Shown here in pieces: positions 23,926-35,118 of a DNA stretch of 64,000 nt. The DNA is from Vicia villosa. Its lineage: Eukaryota > Streptophyta > Magnoliopsida > Fabales > Fabaceae. The stretch lies in the NCBI RefSeq assembly GCF_029867415.1, contig NC_081183.1:67530336-67594335 (forward strand), in the 5' to 3' direction. The notes beneath the pieces are model-generated. The model did not search any database and was not told the origin of the DNA. It saw only the letters and a program-made list of their open reading frames with translations. Numbering within the stretch: the first letter of the stretch is position 1; every line of letters starts with the position of its first letter. The translations under genes and the position numbers were made by a program.

Positions 23926-25460
23926 GGCAAAGAGTTCTGTACAAATTGAGGGAGTGAGCTTGCTTAATGAGAGAGTTTTGGTTTCTTGGCCATGAAGAAA
24001 TTCAAAGAATCTCCAAAATGCAATGATGTCCAAACCGAGCTAGCTCCCTATCCATTGATTCTATCTGATCTTGGGGAACATTTCTGATATGTAGAGGCTT
24101 TCTATTGGCTTAGGAGAAGATTCCAATTGATGAATCATTACTTACCATAAATTCTCAAAAGTAATGATTACATAATCACATGTTCTTGCTTTTGGGAATC
24201 TTCTTCAATTCTTATGCCATGGTGAAAATGAATGCATGGTATGCTTGCAGATGTGTTATGGGTCGTGTAGCATCCATTAGTGAAGCCATATGCACAAAAT
24301 TGCCAAGTTCCAAATTGTACATGACCTATAATTTCACTTCATGAGGCCAACTTTGAACAAGCATAACTCCTAGCTCAAAATGAATTTGGAGAAGGTTGAG
24401 CACAATTTGGAAAGCCCTAAACATCTACTTCAATTCATTAGTTTGGGGTTTCTTCAGAATCATTTGGGAAATTTGTGAAAAATGGGCCTAAAGTTGGAAG
24501 AAAACTAGGTTAAAAACACTTAGAATTTTTCTGTTTTTATGACCTAAAACTTCAAAATTCACAAATCTCTTAAATGATTGATTCCTTGAAAAAAGTTGTC
24601 TTGTAAGATGTTGTTTTATTTTTCAAGATCTACAACTTTCATTTTGGGAGATTTTTGAGTGTGTAAGCAAAATTTTGAGTTCCCAAAATACCCTCAAAAA
24701 CCCTAATTCCTGACTTTTTGCTCCATGGTGAATTTTCTTGAATTTCTTTTGCCAAATGACTTTAATAATCATATATTGATGATATTGATCTTAAAAAGTC
24801 ATGTTTTGGCCAAAAATCCTAAAAGTCAAAGGTGATCTTGTATAGTTGACTTTTTCTAGATGAAGTGAAATCTTGGACTTTTGTGATGAATCAAACTCTC
24901 CTCCTCAAATGAATGATGTGAATGGATTATATTGAGGTAATAGAAGCTCTTGAGTCATGCTTTGAGTTTTGGATTCATGTCCTGATTAAAAGTCAACTAT
25001 CTTGGTGAATTAGGTTAAAAACCTTAATTGTCGACCAGATGAAATTGATGACTGTAGACCTTGAATTGATGTGTAATGCCTTATGGATATTGTCATATGA
25101 ACTAATTGAAGATGATTGAAGCCTTTGAGTGATGCCTTGGGGCTTTCTAGGGTTTCCCAAATTTGATCCTTGATTTTAGTCCTTGATGGGCTCAAAACCC
25201 TAGACTGGTGAAGTAAGCAAACCTGAGTCCAGGTGATGGGTGTCTAATCAATCATTGGTGAATAAAAATGAAGTTTTTGAGTCCTATGATTGTATTGGAG
25301 ACTAATCCTTCTATTGATTGATCCTTTTCTTGAGCTCTTTTGTTCCTGAGCACCCTCGACTAAGTATCAGGGTAATAAATGACTGCTCTGAGCATTTGTT
25401 TTAACTTGATGAAAAGTTTGGAGGTGTGACATCTCAGGGGGTCAAAATTAGGGTATGACA

Positions 25461-25473
25461 GATGCCCCTATTT
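25461..25473 (-). other. Polypurine tract of element C
   Basis: Sense AAATAGGGGCATC immediately before the 3' LTR; nearly the same as in element A. Confidence 0.85.
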
Positions 25474-25755
25474 AAGTTTCTTTCAATTGGAGGGAGAGAA
25501 ATTGATATCTCGATCTCTTCTGAGTGAAAGAGACTTAAATACCAAAGAGTGCCCGAATTTTGGGCGTCCTTGAGATGTTGCATTGATAAAGAAATCCCCG
25601 TGCGTGACTTGATCCTGTTGCCGCACTCTGTGGGGGATAGGGAGACAAACTCCTGTAGAAAATATGTTATGCGGATTCTGGTGCATGGATGGCAATGTAA
25701 CATGCGCAATCCATCTTCTTTAACTAAGTGTCGATACTTAGAAAAAGGTAAGCAA

Positions 25756-26310
25756 CCTCCCCTCGTTTCGGATGTCTGTATCGCGGAACTGGTCTTAGTT
25801 GTGATAACCTCCCCTCGATCCGGATGTCTGTATCGCGGAACTGGTCTCAGTTATAATGATGTAAACAACCTCCCCTCATTTCGGATGTCTGTATCGCGGA
25901 ACTGGTCTCAGTTGTGATAACCTCCCCTCGATCCGGATGTCTGTATCGCGAAACTGGTCTCAGTTATAATGATGTAAACAACCTCCCCTCATTTCGGATG
26001 TCTGTATCTCGAAACTGGTCTCAGTTGTGATAACCTCCCCTCGATCCGGATGTCTGTATCGCGGAACTGGTCTCAGTTATAATGATGTAAACAACCTCCC
26101 CTCGTTTCGAATGTCTGTATCTCGAAACTGGCCTCAGTTGTGATAACCTCCCCTCGATCCGGATGTCTGTATCGCGGAACTAGTCTCAGTTATAATGATG
26201 TAAACAACCTCCCCTCGTTTCGGATGTCTGTATCTCGAAACTGGTCTCAGTTGTGATAACCTCCCCTCGATCCGGATGTCTGTATCGCGGAACTGGTCTC
26301 AGTTATAATT
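25756..26310 (-). repeat. Element C 3' untranslated tandem repeat, alternating 52- and 61-bp monomers
   Basis: Ten monomers start at 25756, 25808, 25869, 25921, 25982, 26034, 26095, 26147, 26208 and 26260. Spacing alternates strictly 52, 61, 52, 61, giving a 113-bp dimer repeated five times. Each monomer holds an inverted repeat AACTG-gtct-CAGTT. A second pair of arms co-varies: TTTC with GAAA in one monomer type, ATCC with GGAA in the other. Position and nature fit the hypervariable 3' untranslated region of Ogre elements, a known source of satellites. Confidence 0.92.
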
Positions 26311-27940
26311 TGGACAATATCTCAGATAAAGAGAAAATTTCCAAAGGTCCGTTCCCTCATCAAATCTCTCATTAGTGCTTTGTCGGAGAGATTATCTTTT
26401 GATGGTAACTAAGAAAGTTTATCATGCTTTCTTTCAACTCGGCATCTTCGAAGGAATACCATATGATCTTTCGTCCTTTTGAGGGGCTAATGACTTTTCT
26501 TGAAAGTGGATGATTTGTTTTTCGAAGGAGGACCATCTTTGGTTGATCCGCTGGGGATTTGTTAAAACATCTTCCAGGAAGAGAACTTGTCATTCGTCAA
26601 CTCTGCCGGGGAATCAGAATTATTTGGAGAAAAACTCCGCTCGCTGTTTCCGTGAGGAATTCCAATGTAGAACAAACTTTCTTATTTGAAGAAGATTGTT
26701 GAGTATCGCTCTGCAAGAGAATCTCGGTTGGGGAATTTCCAAAAGTGAACAAACTATTTTATTTGAAGAAGATATCTATTGTCGACTTTGCTTGAGAGTG
26801 AACAAACTATCTCTTTGAGGGAGTTTACCATCTGTTGACTCGCTAGGGATTTCTCAAAGTGAACAAACTATTTTCCTTTGGAAGACCACCATTTGTTAAC
26901 CTGCTTGGGGAGATCCTTGCGTACGAACCGTCATCATGAAGAAGAAAGTTCTTTCACGACTTGCAGGGGAAACTCGAGTATATGCCTCAGTGACTCGGGC
27001 ACTAACATGATCAAAGCCTAACTAGACTATGCTAACTATGCAATTATGATGTGAAAAGTATGCATGAATATGATGATTATGAAATGTAAAGTAAATGTGA
27101 ATAGAATTGTCGCGGATGTGAAATCCTGAGATACGACTTGAATCTTTGTTGATCAGAAGATGTCTTCTTCTTGCAGTCTGCACTCCGTTGGGGATAACTA
27201 GCTACCAGTTGCCCGCTGTTTTGAGTGATATGAATTGAAGTGAAGATCCATTATCGGGAGATGTTCGCAAAGCGATCTCATGGGGAAATTTTGGTTCCCG
27301 GAGTCTCAACCGTTCTCGGAGCAACTGTTTGCATTCTTCGTATTGTATGGTAAACCTTAGAAAGAAATTTCACCTTTATCTTGCAAGTAAATTCATTTTA
27401 TTTTATGAAAACGTTTTGTTTCAAGAAAATGACTGTTTAAACTTAAAACGCATTTTAAGAAACTGAATAAGACTTGATTGCAAAGAAAAGGCACAAGGCT
27501 CGAATTATTATTTATGGAATGGTAATCAACCAAATGCTTGATCCCATGGAGTATTTACAAAGTTGGAAATTGGTAATTTTCGGGAAAAGGGCTACGATGA
27601 AATGCGACGACCATTATCTTTCCCTTCCACTCTGAGTTGCGTTGTATTCGTGCTTTGTAGAAGATGACCTACTGATGATGAATACTCCGCTATGGATTTT
27701 CGAATGATCAAGTGTGTCCTGAACACAGTTACTTGCCATATATCCCTAACTTTTGCGTAGACTGCCTCTTTTGGGTTTTAAGTCTATCGGGATTGATTAT
27801 TATATATATATATATATATATATTTTGTATCTAACTTTTTCCTGAATTGCCCTTTCGGGTTTTCGATTCACCGAGACGCTCTTTTTTGCCTAAGTCGCTC
27901 TTTGCGAGTTTTCAACTTAGCGAGCTGTTCTTTTGTTTAT
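26311..27940 (-). other. Element C 3' untranslated region, no gene seen
   Basis: Non-coding. Loosely repeated blocks with 'gtgaacaaactat' at about 26640-26900 look like an older, decayed tandem array. A (TA)n run lies at 27801-27822. Between 27730 and 27930, phrases such as 'ctaacttttgcgtag' and 'cctaagtcgctc' resemble those in elements A and B (about 8430-8560 and 430-520), so part of this region is shared across the group. Confidence 0.7.
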
Positions 27941-28807
27941 TTAGGCGAAGTATTTCTTGACTGCGTCGACGTTCACAGGACGGGTGAATTCTTCTCCATC
28001 CATAGTCGTGAGTATTAAGGCTCCTCCTGAGAAAGCTCTCTTGACCACGTATGGGCCGTCATAATTGGGAGTCCATTTTCCTCTCGAATCTATGAGAAAA
28101 GATTGAATCTTTTTGAGTACTAGGTCGCCTTCTTTGATTGTGCGAGGTCTAACCTTTTTGTCGAAAGCTTTCTTCATTCTTTGTTGATATAGCTGTCCAT
28201 GGCATAAAGCTGTCATGCGCTTTTCTTCGATTAAGTTCAACTCATCGAATCTGTTTTGACACCACTCGGCTTCTGTTAGTTTTGCCTCCATCAAGACTCT
28301 CATTGATGGGATCTCAACCTCTATGGGTAGGACTGCCTCCATGCCATATACAAGGGAGAAAGGAGTTTCTCCAGTCAAAGTACGTACAGATGTACGGTAA
28401 CCATGAAGAGCAAACGGGAGCATTTCATGCCAATCTTTGTAAGTGATGACCATTTTCTGAATGATTTTCTTGATATTTTTGTTAGCTGCTTCTACAGCTC
28501 CATTCATCTTTGGCCTGTAAGGAGATGAGTTGTGATGTTCAATCTTGAATTCTTCACAAAGCTCCTTCATCATTTTGTTATTCAAATTTGACCCATTGTT
28601 AGTGATTATCCTGCTAGGAATTTCGTAGCGACAGATGATGTGATTCTTGATAAACCTGACGACAACTTGTCTTGTGACGTTTGCATACGAAGCTGCTTCG
28701 ACCCACTTGGTAAAATAGTCTATGTCTACCAAGATGAAGCGATGTTCGTTGGACGCTTTTGGCTCGATCATTCCAATCATGTCGATTCCCCACATGGAGA
28801 AAGGCTA
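27941..28807 (-). pseudogene. int: Integrase catalytic core and C-terminal region, element C
   Basis: This part would insert the DNA copy into the genome. From the Met at 28795, the core has D5 (GIDMIG), position 66 and E102 with the expected 35-residue spacing of a D,D-35-E enzyme. Position 66 is Asn (ITNNGSN) where the family has Asp, so the active site is broken. A GPY/F-like region ('DGPYVVKRAFSGGALILTTMDGEEF') follows near the C-terminus, and no chromodomain is present, as expected for the Tat lineage. An in-frame TAG (28805-28807) separates it from the zinc-binding N-terminal domain encoded upstream. Confidence 0.9.
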
Positions 28808-29971
28808 AGGGGAAGAGAGTATGTTGAGAAGAGATGGTGGCACATGAATTCTATCGACGTAGATCTGACATTTGTGACACCTTTTTGCATACTGGTAGCA
28901 ATCTGACTCCATCGTCAGCCAATAATATCCTGCTCTCAGTATTTTCCTTGTCATGGTGTGTCCATTGGTGTGAGTACCAAAGGAACCTTCATGTATTTCT
29001 CTCATGAGTATTTCTGCTTCTTTTCTGTCAATGCACCTGAGAAGAACCATGTCGAAATTTCTCTTGTACAGAACATCTTCATTCAGGAAGAATCTGCCAG
29101 CTAACTTTCTCAAAGTCTTTCTATCTTTCTTTGATGCCCCAAGAGGGTACTCTTGCCTTTGAAGAAAGTTCTTGATGTCGTGATACCACGGTTTGTCGTC
29201 AATGATTGCTTCTACTGTGAAAACATGAGCGGGCCTATCCAGGCGCATAACATCGATTCGAGGAATGTCATTCCAATGATTTATCCTAATCATGGAAGAG
29301 AGTGTGGCTAATGCATCAGCCAAGTTATTTTCTTCACGAGGAATGTGATGATAATCTACCCTGTCGAAGAATGGTAACAATCTTCTCGCGTAGTCTTTGT
29401 AAGGGATTAGCCCTGGTTGGCGTGTTTCCCATTCTCCTTTGATTTGATTGATGACCAAAGCAGAATCTCCGTGTACATCCAAGTGTTTGATTCTTAGATC
29501 CACGGCTTCTTCGAGACCCATGATGCAAGCTTCATATTCGGCCTCATTGTTTGTGCATTTGAAAGTTAATCTGGCGGTAAGTGGAATATGGGTACCTCGA
29601 GGGGTAACAATGATTGCCCGAATTCCTCGTCCATAAGCATTGACAGCTCCGTCAAAGGTTAAGCCCCATTGGGATCCTATCTCAGGTCCTTCGTCTGGTA
29701 GTGGCTCGTCGTAATCTTTCATCTTGAGGTACATGACGTCCTCGTCCGGAAAGTCAAAATTGGTTGATTCATGACCATTGAGTGGGTGGTGAGCCAGGTG
29801 CTCAGCTAGAATGCCTCCTTTCACGGCTTTCTGAGCGTGATACTCAATGTCATATTCTGATAACAACATCTGCCAACGGGAAATTCTCCCAGTTAAGGCA
29901 AGCTTCTCAAAGATGTACTTGATTGGATCCATGTCGGAGATCAAACAAGTAGTATGTCGAATCATGTACTA
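28808..29971 (-). pseudogene. Archaeal-type RNase H plus integrase zinc domain, element C
   Basis: Numbered from the Met at 29965. Residues about 1-60 finish the connection region after the gypsy RNase H ('WQMLLSEYDIEYHAQKAVKGG'). About 98-222 form a second RNase H of the archaeal type, with acidic residues D105 (FDGA), E141 or E143 (NNEAEYEA), D167 (HGDSA) and D217 (LADALA), all intact. About 285-370 carry the integrase HHCC zinc domain: H332-x3-H336 and C363-x2-C366. The dual RNase H arrangement is typical of Tat/Ogre elements. The frame is bounded by in-frame TAG codons at 29969-29971 and 28805-28807. Confidence 0.88.
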
Positions 29972-30292
29972 GCGGAGAAGCTTGGCAGCCCAAGCCAAAG
30001 CACAACAGGTCTTCTCGAGCATGGAGTAACGTGATTCACAGTCAGTGAGTTTCTTGCTCAGGTAGTAGATGGCATGCTCTTTTCTCTTTGTCTCGTTTTG
30101 CTGTCCAAGGACACATCCCATGGAATCTTCTAAGACGGTCAGGTACATTATCAAAGGTCTTCCTTCCACTGGAGGAGACAAGATGGGTGGTTCGAGCAAA
30201 TATTCCTTAATGCTCTTTTCCGTAGAAGTTTGAAAATTGGAGCACAAGTTGCTGTCATGAGATATATGAATCTCGAGATGTAATTCAAACAT
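29972..30292 (-). pseudogene. Gypsy-type RNase H domain, element C
   Basis: Holds the block around 'LEDSMGCVLGQQNETKRKEHA' and 'YYLSKKLTDCESRYSMLEKTC' that marks the RNase H following Ty3/gypsy RT. It is joined to the RT region by a frameshift near 30225. The stretch usually lying between the RT tail ('APIFKLLRK') and this domain looks shortened, which suggests a small deletion. Its C-terminus ends in an in-frame TAG at 29969-29971. Confidence 0.82.
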
Positions 30293-31326
30293 CCAAGAAA
30301 TCCTCTAACTTGTTTCTCGGTTATGGGTGAAGGCATTTCTTGAATTGCCTTGACTTTGTCTAGATCCACTTCAATTCCTCGTTTGCTGACGATAAAACCA
30401 AGGAGTTTTCCTTAGTAGACACCAAAGGTACACTTGTTGGGATTCAGGCGAAGCTGAAACTTCCGTAAGCGTTGAAATAACTTTGTCAGATTCTGTATGT
30501 GATCTTCCTCATTTTCTGATTTGGAAATCATGTCATCCACATAGACTTCCACTTCCTTATGCATCATAGCATGGAAAAGTATAGTCATGGCTCTTTGATA
30601 TGTTGCCCCTGTGTTCTTTAGTCCAAAAGGCATAACCCGGTAGCAGAACGTTCCCCAGGGGGTGATGAAAGTTGTTTTCTCCATGTCTTCAGGCGCCATC
30701 TTGATTTGGTTGTATCCTGAAAATCCGTCCATGAATGAGAAAACTTTGGATTTTGCTGTACCGTCAACCAACATGTCAATATGTGGTAACGGAAAGTCAT
30801 CCTTAGGGCTAGCTTTGTTCAAATCTCTGTAGTCAACGCACATGCGGACTTTTTCGTCTTTCTTAGGAACGGGAACAATGTTAGCTAACCACTGAGGGTA
30901 TTCTGAAGTGACGAGGAAACCAGCGTTGATTTGCTTTTGAACTTCCTCTTTGATTTTCATAGCCATTTTCGGATGAGTTCTTCTTAATTTTTGCTTGACC
31001 GGAGGGAATTCTGGTTTCAATGGCAAATGATGCTCCACTATACTGGTATCCAACCCTGGCATATCCTGATAGGACCAAGCGAAGACATCCGAGAATTCTT
31101 TGAGTAGCCGTACCAAACTCTCTCTGATCTCTGAATTGAGCGAAGCTCCAATCTTAACCTCTTTTCTGTTTCCATCGGAACCAAGGTTAATGATCTCTAG
31201 AGGCTCATTGTATGGCCGAATGGCCTCTTCCCTTTGTTGAAGTAACCGTGAAATTTCCTTTGATATTTCTTCGTCCTCTTCTTCCTTTGCCTCGAATACA
31301 GGAAATCCAAAGCTTGGAGAAGTCAT
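30151..31326 (-). pseudogene. rt: Reverse transcriptase, element C
   Basis: Copies element RNA into DNA in the particle. From the Met at 31326: fingers and palm with 'VPVPKKDEKVRMCVDYRDLNKA' near 151-172, D200 in 'FSFMDGFSGYNQIKM', 'MPFGLKNTGATYQRAM' near 232-247, and the YVDD box at 262-265. All three catalytic aspartates are present. An in-frame TAA (30412-30414) cuts the protein just after 'NPNKCTFGVY'. The same frame continues with 'GKLLGFIVSKRGIEVDLDK' and 'VRGFLGCLNYISRFI' to about 30225, where a frameshift follows. The catalytic part could be read, but the enzyme could not be made whole. Confidence 0.92.
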
Positions 31327-32506
31327 ACGGTCGCACGTTTCAACGGGGTGTTTTATGATTAATCTGCATATGTGTGATGAATTTTATTTAGACAACGAGG
31401 GAAGACTCGGTGTATGCAGTTAATGGAATATTTTGATATTTTTTAAGGGTGTTTTTTAGGATTACCAATTTCCGAAAAAAGAAAAGAGAAAAACTAACGA
31501 AGGAACAAAATGACATTTTTATTTATTAACAGTCACTTCTTGAAACAAATACCCTATAAAACAAAACTTTATTGCTTCGGGCGAAGCAAAGAGGGACATT
31601 TTCCTAAGAAATAGTAAAATGCAAAGCCCTATGAAACATCTCTTCACCCTGGGCTATGGTGAGAGGATAAAATAACGGTGAAAGTTCCTACTTAGGAGTG
31701 CGAACAATAGTCGAAACTTCAACAGTTGTCCAATAATGGCGAACCCCATTGTGCACTAGGTAATCTGGCACCTTAGGCTTAAGTTGGCTTATGGTAGGTC
31801 TTGATTTACCAACCACTGTCTTTGCAACACTCATACGATCTTCTTCTACTTCAGCGGACTGAGCAGTGTGAGCATACCCATTTCCAAGTGGAGTATGTCG
31901 AACTTTCTTTTGAGGAAACTTCCAATCTTCTGAATGGAGAGACTCGTTGTCGGAGACACTTTCGAGATCATCCTATTTTGTATTTTGGTCTTGCTCTTCT
32001 CCCAAAATAGCATTGACTAGGTATGTAAACTCTAGATCCGTAGCCTCGGAAGGTGACTTGGGGATATAATCCTCAATGATGACTTCACCAGTCAATGATG
32101 ATGAATAGCAAGGGTTATATATCTCTTTTGGTTGAGTGAGGTACTCGTAATCAATGTTCCATCCAGTCGGAACAATGTCTTCAAGAGAGATTTTTGAACT
32201 TTCAGGAGCGGAGTATTTCACCATGTAGTCAAATTTTCCGCTTGGTTCTCTTAATGTATCCCAAGTTTCTTCGGGGATAGGAGGAACTTCTTCTGATGAA
32301 CCATGACTTCTGGTGGTGAAGCTGTTAGTAACTTCATCACTGCTTGGCTGAGTCTTACTTTCAGATCCTTTAGCTGGATAACAGCAAGGTGAATCAGACT
32401 CTGATAGGGAGATGTATCCTACCTCGAGAAGGTAGGACATACATTCCACTTCAAAATTCTCATCGGTGTTTTCCGTACCGATGGTATTGACTGTTTGTTG
32501 AACAGG
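31327..32506 (-). other. PR-RT spacer with intron-like region, element C
   Basis: In sense, the protease frame continues beyond TAA 32507-32509 and TAG 31973-31975 to a third stop near 31692 as an acidic, Ser-rich linker (for example 32449-31976). About 365 bases then have several stops in all frames and are A/T-rich before RT opens at 31326. Ogre elements are reported to splice out an intron between the protease and RT frames, and this spacer sits at that place. I could not fix the splice sites. The stops at 32507 and 31973 may be mutations or part of the unspliced form. Confidence 0.6.
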
Positions 32507-34429
32507 TTAAAGAAAACCTCCACTGCGGAAAGTTTCTTGAATTGGGAGAACTACCTCAATCCCTGGAATAGCTTTTGATGATGTTGGAAAGAAACCAACT
32601 CCTGTTCTGTTCTTGTTGTTGGTAGGAATATAAATGTGCCCCCAACCATTGGTAGTGCCATCCTTCACAACTTGGATTGCATCTTTGTAGGAAGAAATAG
32701 ACGCTGCTTTCTCCTTTCCTTTTTCCTTATCCAAGGAAAGTGCTTGAAATGTAGTTCCAGCGACTTCTTTTGGTTCTATGTCGGAGAATGATGACAGGTT
32801 GCTGACGATCAAAGCTCGTTCTCCACACACGGTTACCAATTTGTCATTGCTTATGAACTTCAGTTTTTGATGAAGTGTTGAAGTAATTGCCCCAGCCTCA
32901 TGAATCCATGGGCGACCTAACAAACAATTGTATTGTGCCGGGATATCCATAACTTGGAAAGTGATTTTGAACGTTTGAGGTCCAATAGTTATAGGAAGAT
33001 CTACTTCTCCAAAAACTGACTTCCTTGATCCATCAAATGCTTTGACGATGGCGTGACTGTCCCTTAGCGGGTAATCTTTGAAGGATAATCTTAACAATGT
33101 TGATTTGGACATGACGTTGAGAGAGGATCCATTGTCTATTAGGACTCTTGTGAGGACATCACCCATGCAGCTAACTGAGATATGAAGTGGAAGGTTATGG
33201 TCCACTCCTTCTTCAGGAAGATCTTCGTCACAGAAACTCAGGTTAGTTCCTGCGGAGATATTGGCAATGATACTGTTGAATTGTCCTACAGTAACACTTG
33301 GTTCTACAAAAGCTTGTTCCAAAACTTTCTGTAGAGCTTCCCTATGAGCTTCAGAACTCAATAGCATGGAAAGAACAGATATCCTAGACGGAGTATGTAG
33401 CAGCTGGTCTACAATGTTGTATTCACTCCTCTGGATTAATTTCAAGATCTCATCATTTTCTTTCGCTTGAACAGCATTGGTCGGATGATTGTCTTGCCTA
33501 TGTGGTGCTTCTTCAGAAGGCTTTTCCACATTTTCTGTTGTTCTGTTGAAGACTCGTCCACTTCTGGTGACTCCACTAACATCAGCAATGTTGACAACAG
33601 ACGATAATGGTATTTCCTTACCATTTTCAATGAATGTAGCGTTGTACTTGTATGGTATAGCCTTTCCGGACTCATACGGTACAGGACCTGGTAAGTAGAT
33701 GACTAATGGAGAAATTGTTGTCTTCCTGCTGTCATACTTGACTTGCGTTGGTTCAACTTGATTAATTTGAGGAGATACAGTAAAGACTTCGTCATCTTCT
33801 CTGTTGGCAAGAACTGTAATGGTATTATCATCCATCAATTTCTGAATGTCGTTGCGAACGCGCAAACATCCTCGTGAATTTCTTCGACAAATTCTGCATC
33901 TACTGTAAGGATGGAAATCCGTTCCAAAGTAGGCAAGTCCATTTAAAGTCTTATGGAACCTGACTACCGATGCTTTTAGATCTTCAACTTTGTAGATTTT
34001 GTATTCTCCTGGACATCCTTGAACCATGTTGATGTCGCATTCAGTTTTGACTCGAATGTGTTGAATCCGTCCTAAGTCCATTTGTTCTTGTAATGCAGCT
34101 TGAACTACAACACATCCTTGATTATTCTTTGGACAAATTTCACATGTGAAGTAGTTGTGAGGTGGTACATGACCATACCCATCTTGTCTAGCGTGCATCT
34201 TGTCGAGATTTTCCCCTATCTGACGAATGTCGTAGATTTGAATAACATTGGGGAGCTGATCTATCAGATTCACTGAAGCTTCTTTGTGCTGTGGCAAAGG
34301 ATTTGCCTGGACATTAAGATTAGTATCTTTGAAGGATAGCATTCCGCTCTTCACTAATCTTTGAACGTCGATCTTGAAATTGAGACTTCTCTCAATGTTG
34401 TGACCTGGTGCCCCTGATGGTAGGGACAA
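32507..34429 (-). pseudogene. Gag C-terminal tail and aspartic protease, element C
   Basis: A 640-codon open stretch. Residues 1-35 are the end of the zinc knuckle after a frameshift, and the last knuckle Cys is Ser ('GHNIERS'). Two unusual motifs H-x4-C-x2-C-x6-C follow: H91/C96/C99/C106 and H173/C178/C181/C188. Each is followed by a helix with 'IQ/LQ-x2-MD'. Retropepsin-like protease begins about 410, with active-site motif 'VLIDNGSSLNVM' (D432) and 'YNCLLGRPWIHEAGAI' further on, as in other Ogre proteases. It would cut the Gag-Pol polyprotein. The frame ends at TAA 32507-32509, with linker sequence in the same frame beyond. Confidence 0.88.
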
Positions 34430-35118
34430 GATTGGTCAGCCTTGAACCAGTGTGATGATTCATTCGCAGGATTTGGAGGGCTCTTTGTCTGAATGAGTCC
34501 TTTTGCCAGTAGTGTTGGAAATAATTCCGCATAAGGCATTGGAACGGGGTCAAAGGGAGGATACCTTTGTGCCCGATTGTTGTTGAAATTTGGAGGTCGA
34601 ACCTGCTGCTGAGGTTGCTGCGACCCTTGTTGAAACGGTTGTTGAGAAACCTGAGGTTGATAAGCTGGCACTGAGTTAACAACCGGAGTTATTGTTGCAA
34701 CCTGAGGTTGAAACCTCTTTCTGGTTTTGTGCAAGACATTGCTGACATCTTGATCCTTTTTCTTCTGGAAAGAACTTCCATACTTTCTAGGACCAATAGA
34801 AGATTCTGGTTCTTTGTTCAAGCGTCCTTCTCGAACCGCTTCTTCTAAACGCACACCCATGTTTACCATCTCTGTAAAATCACTTGGTGCACTTGCAACC
34901 ATTCGTCCATAGTAAAATGGACTCAAAGTCTTGAGATAGATTTTTGTCATTTCTTTCTCTTCAAGTGGTGGACAAATTTGAGCAGCAACTTCATGCCATC
35001 TCTGAGCGTATTCTTTGAAGCTTTCTCTATCCTTTTGAGTCATGGCCCGAAGTTGATCTCTGTCGGGAGCCATATCCAGATTGTACTTATACTGTTTGAC
35101 GAAGGCCTCTCCGAGGTC
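34354..35118 (-). pseudogene. gag: Gag, C-terminal half, element C
   Basis: In frame with 35119-35910 but separated by the TGA at 35119-35121. It contains the capsid end ('SFKEYAQRWHEVAAQICPPL', 'YYGRMVASAPSDFTEMVNMG'), a Gln/Pro-rich stretch, then the 'FDPVPMPYAELFPTLL' block and the first half of the zinc knuckle (CPYHQG). A frameshift near 34410-34425 throws the rest out of frame; the correct frame continues in the protease ORF. Confidence 0.9.

Larger units (their letters stand above)
22014..25460 (-). repeat. 3' LTR of element C (truncated by element B)
   Basis: Matches 40648-44102 at a constant offset of 18634 over most of its length. In sense it starts TGTCATACCCTAATTTTGACC at 25460. 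By eye about 27 substitutions separate the copies (about 0.8%), plus a G-run length difference (25437 against 44071). It has two tRNA-like modules (22750-22802, 22904-22963) and a TATA box (23918-23925). Short open frames here are shared by both LTRs and have no recognisable domain. Confidence 0.93.

Noticed and set aside
23671..24033. Overlapping 74-85-residue frames on both strands, repeated at about 42331-42667
   Set aside because: They are LTR sequence of C near its transcription start; present twice as LTR copies and disrupted differently in each.
25756..26310. CRISPR-like array
   Set aside because: Repeats are contiguous with alternating lengths and no unique spacers; the context is a plant retrotransposon.
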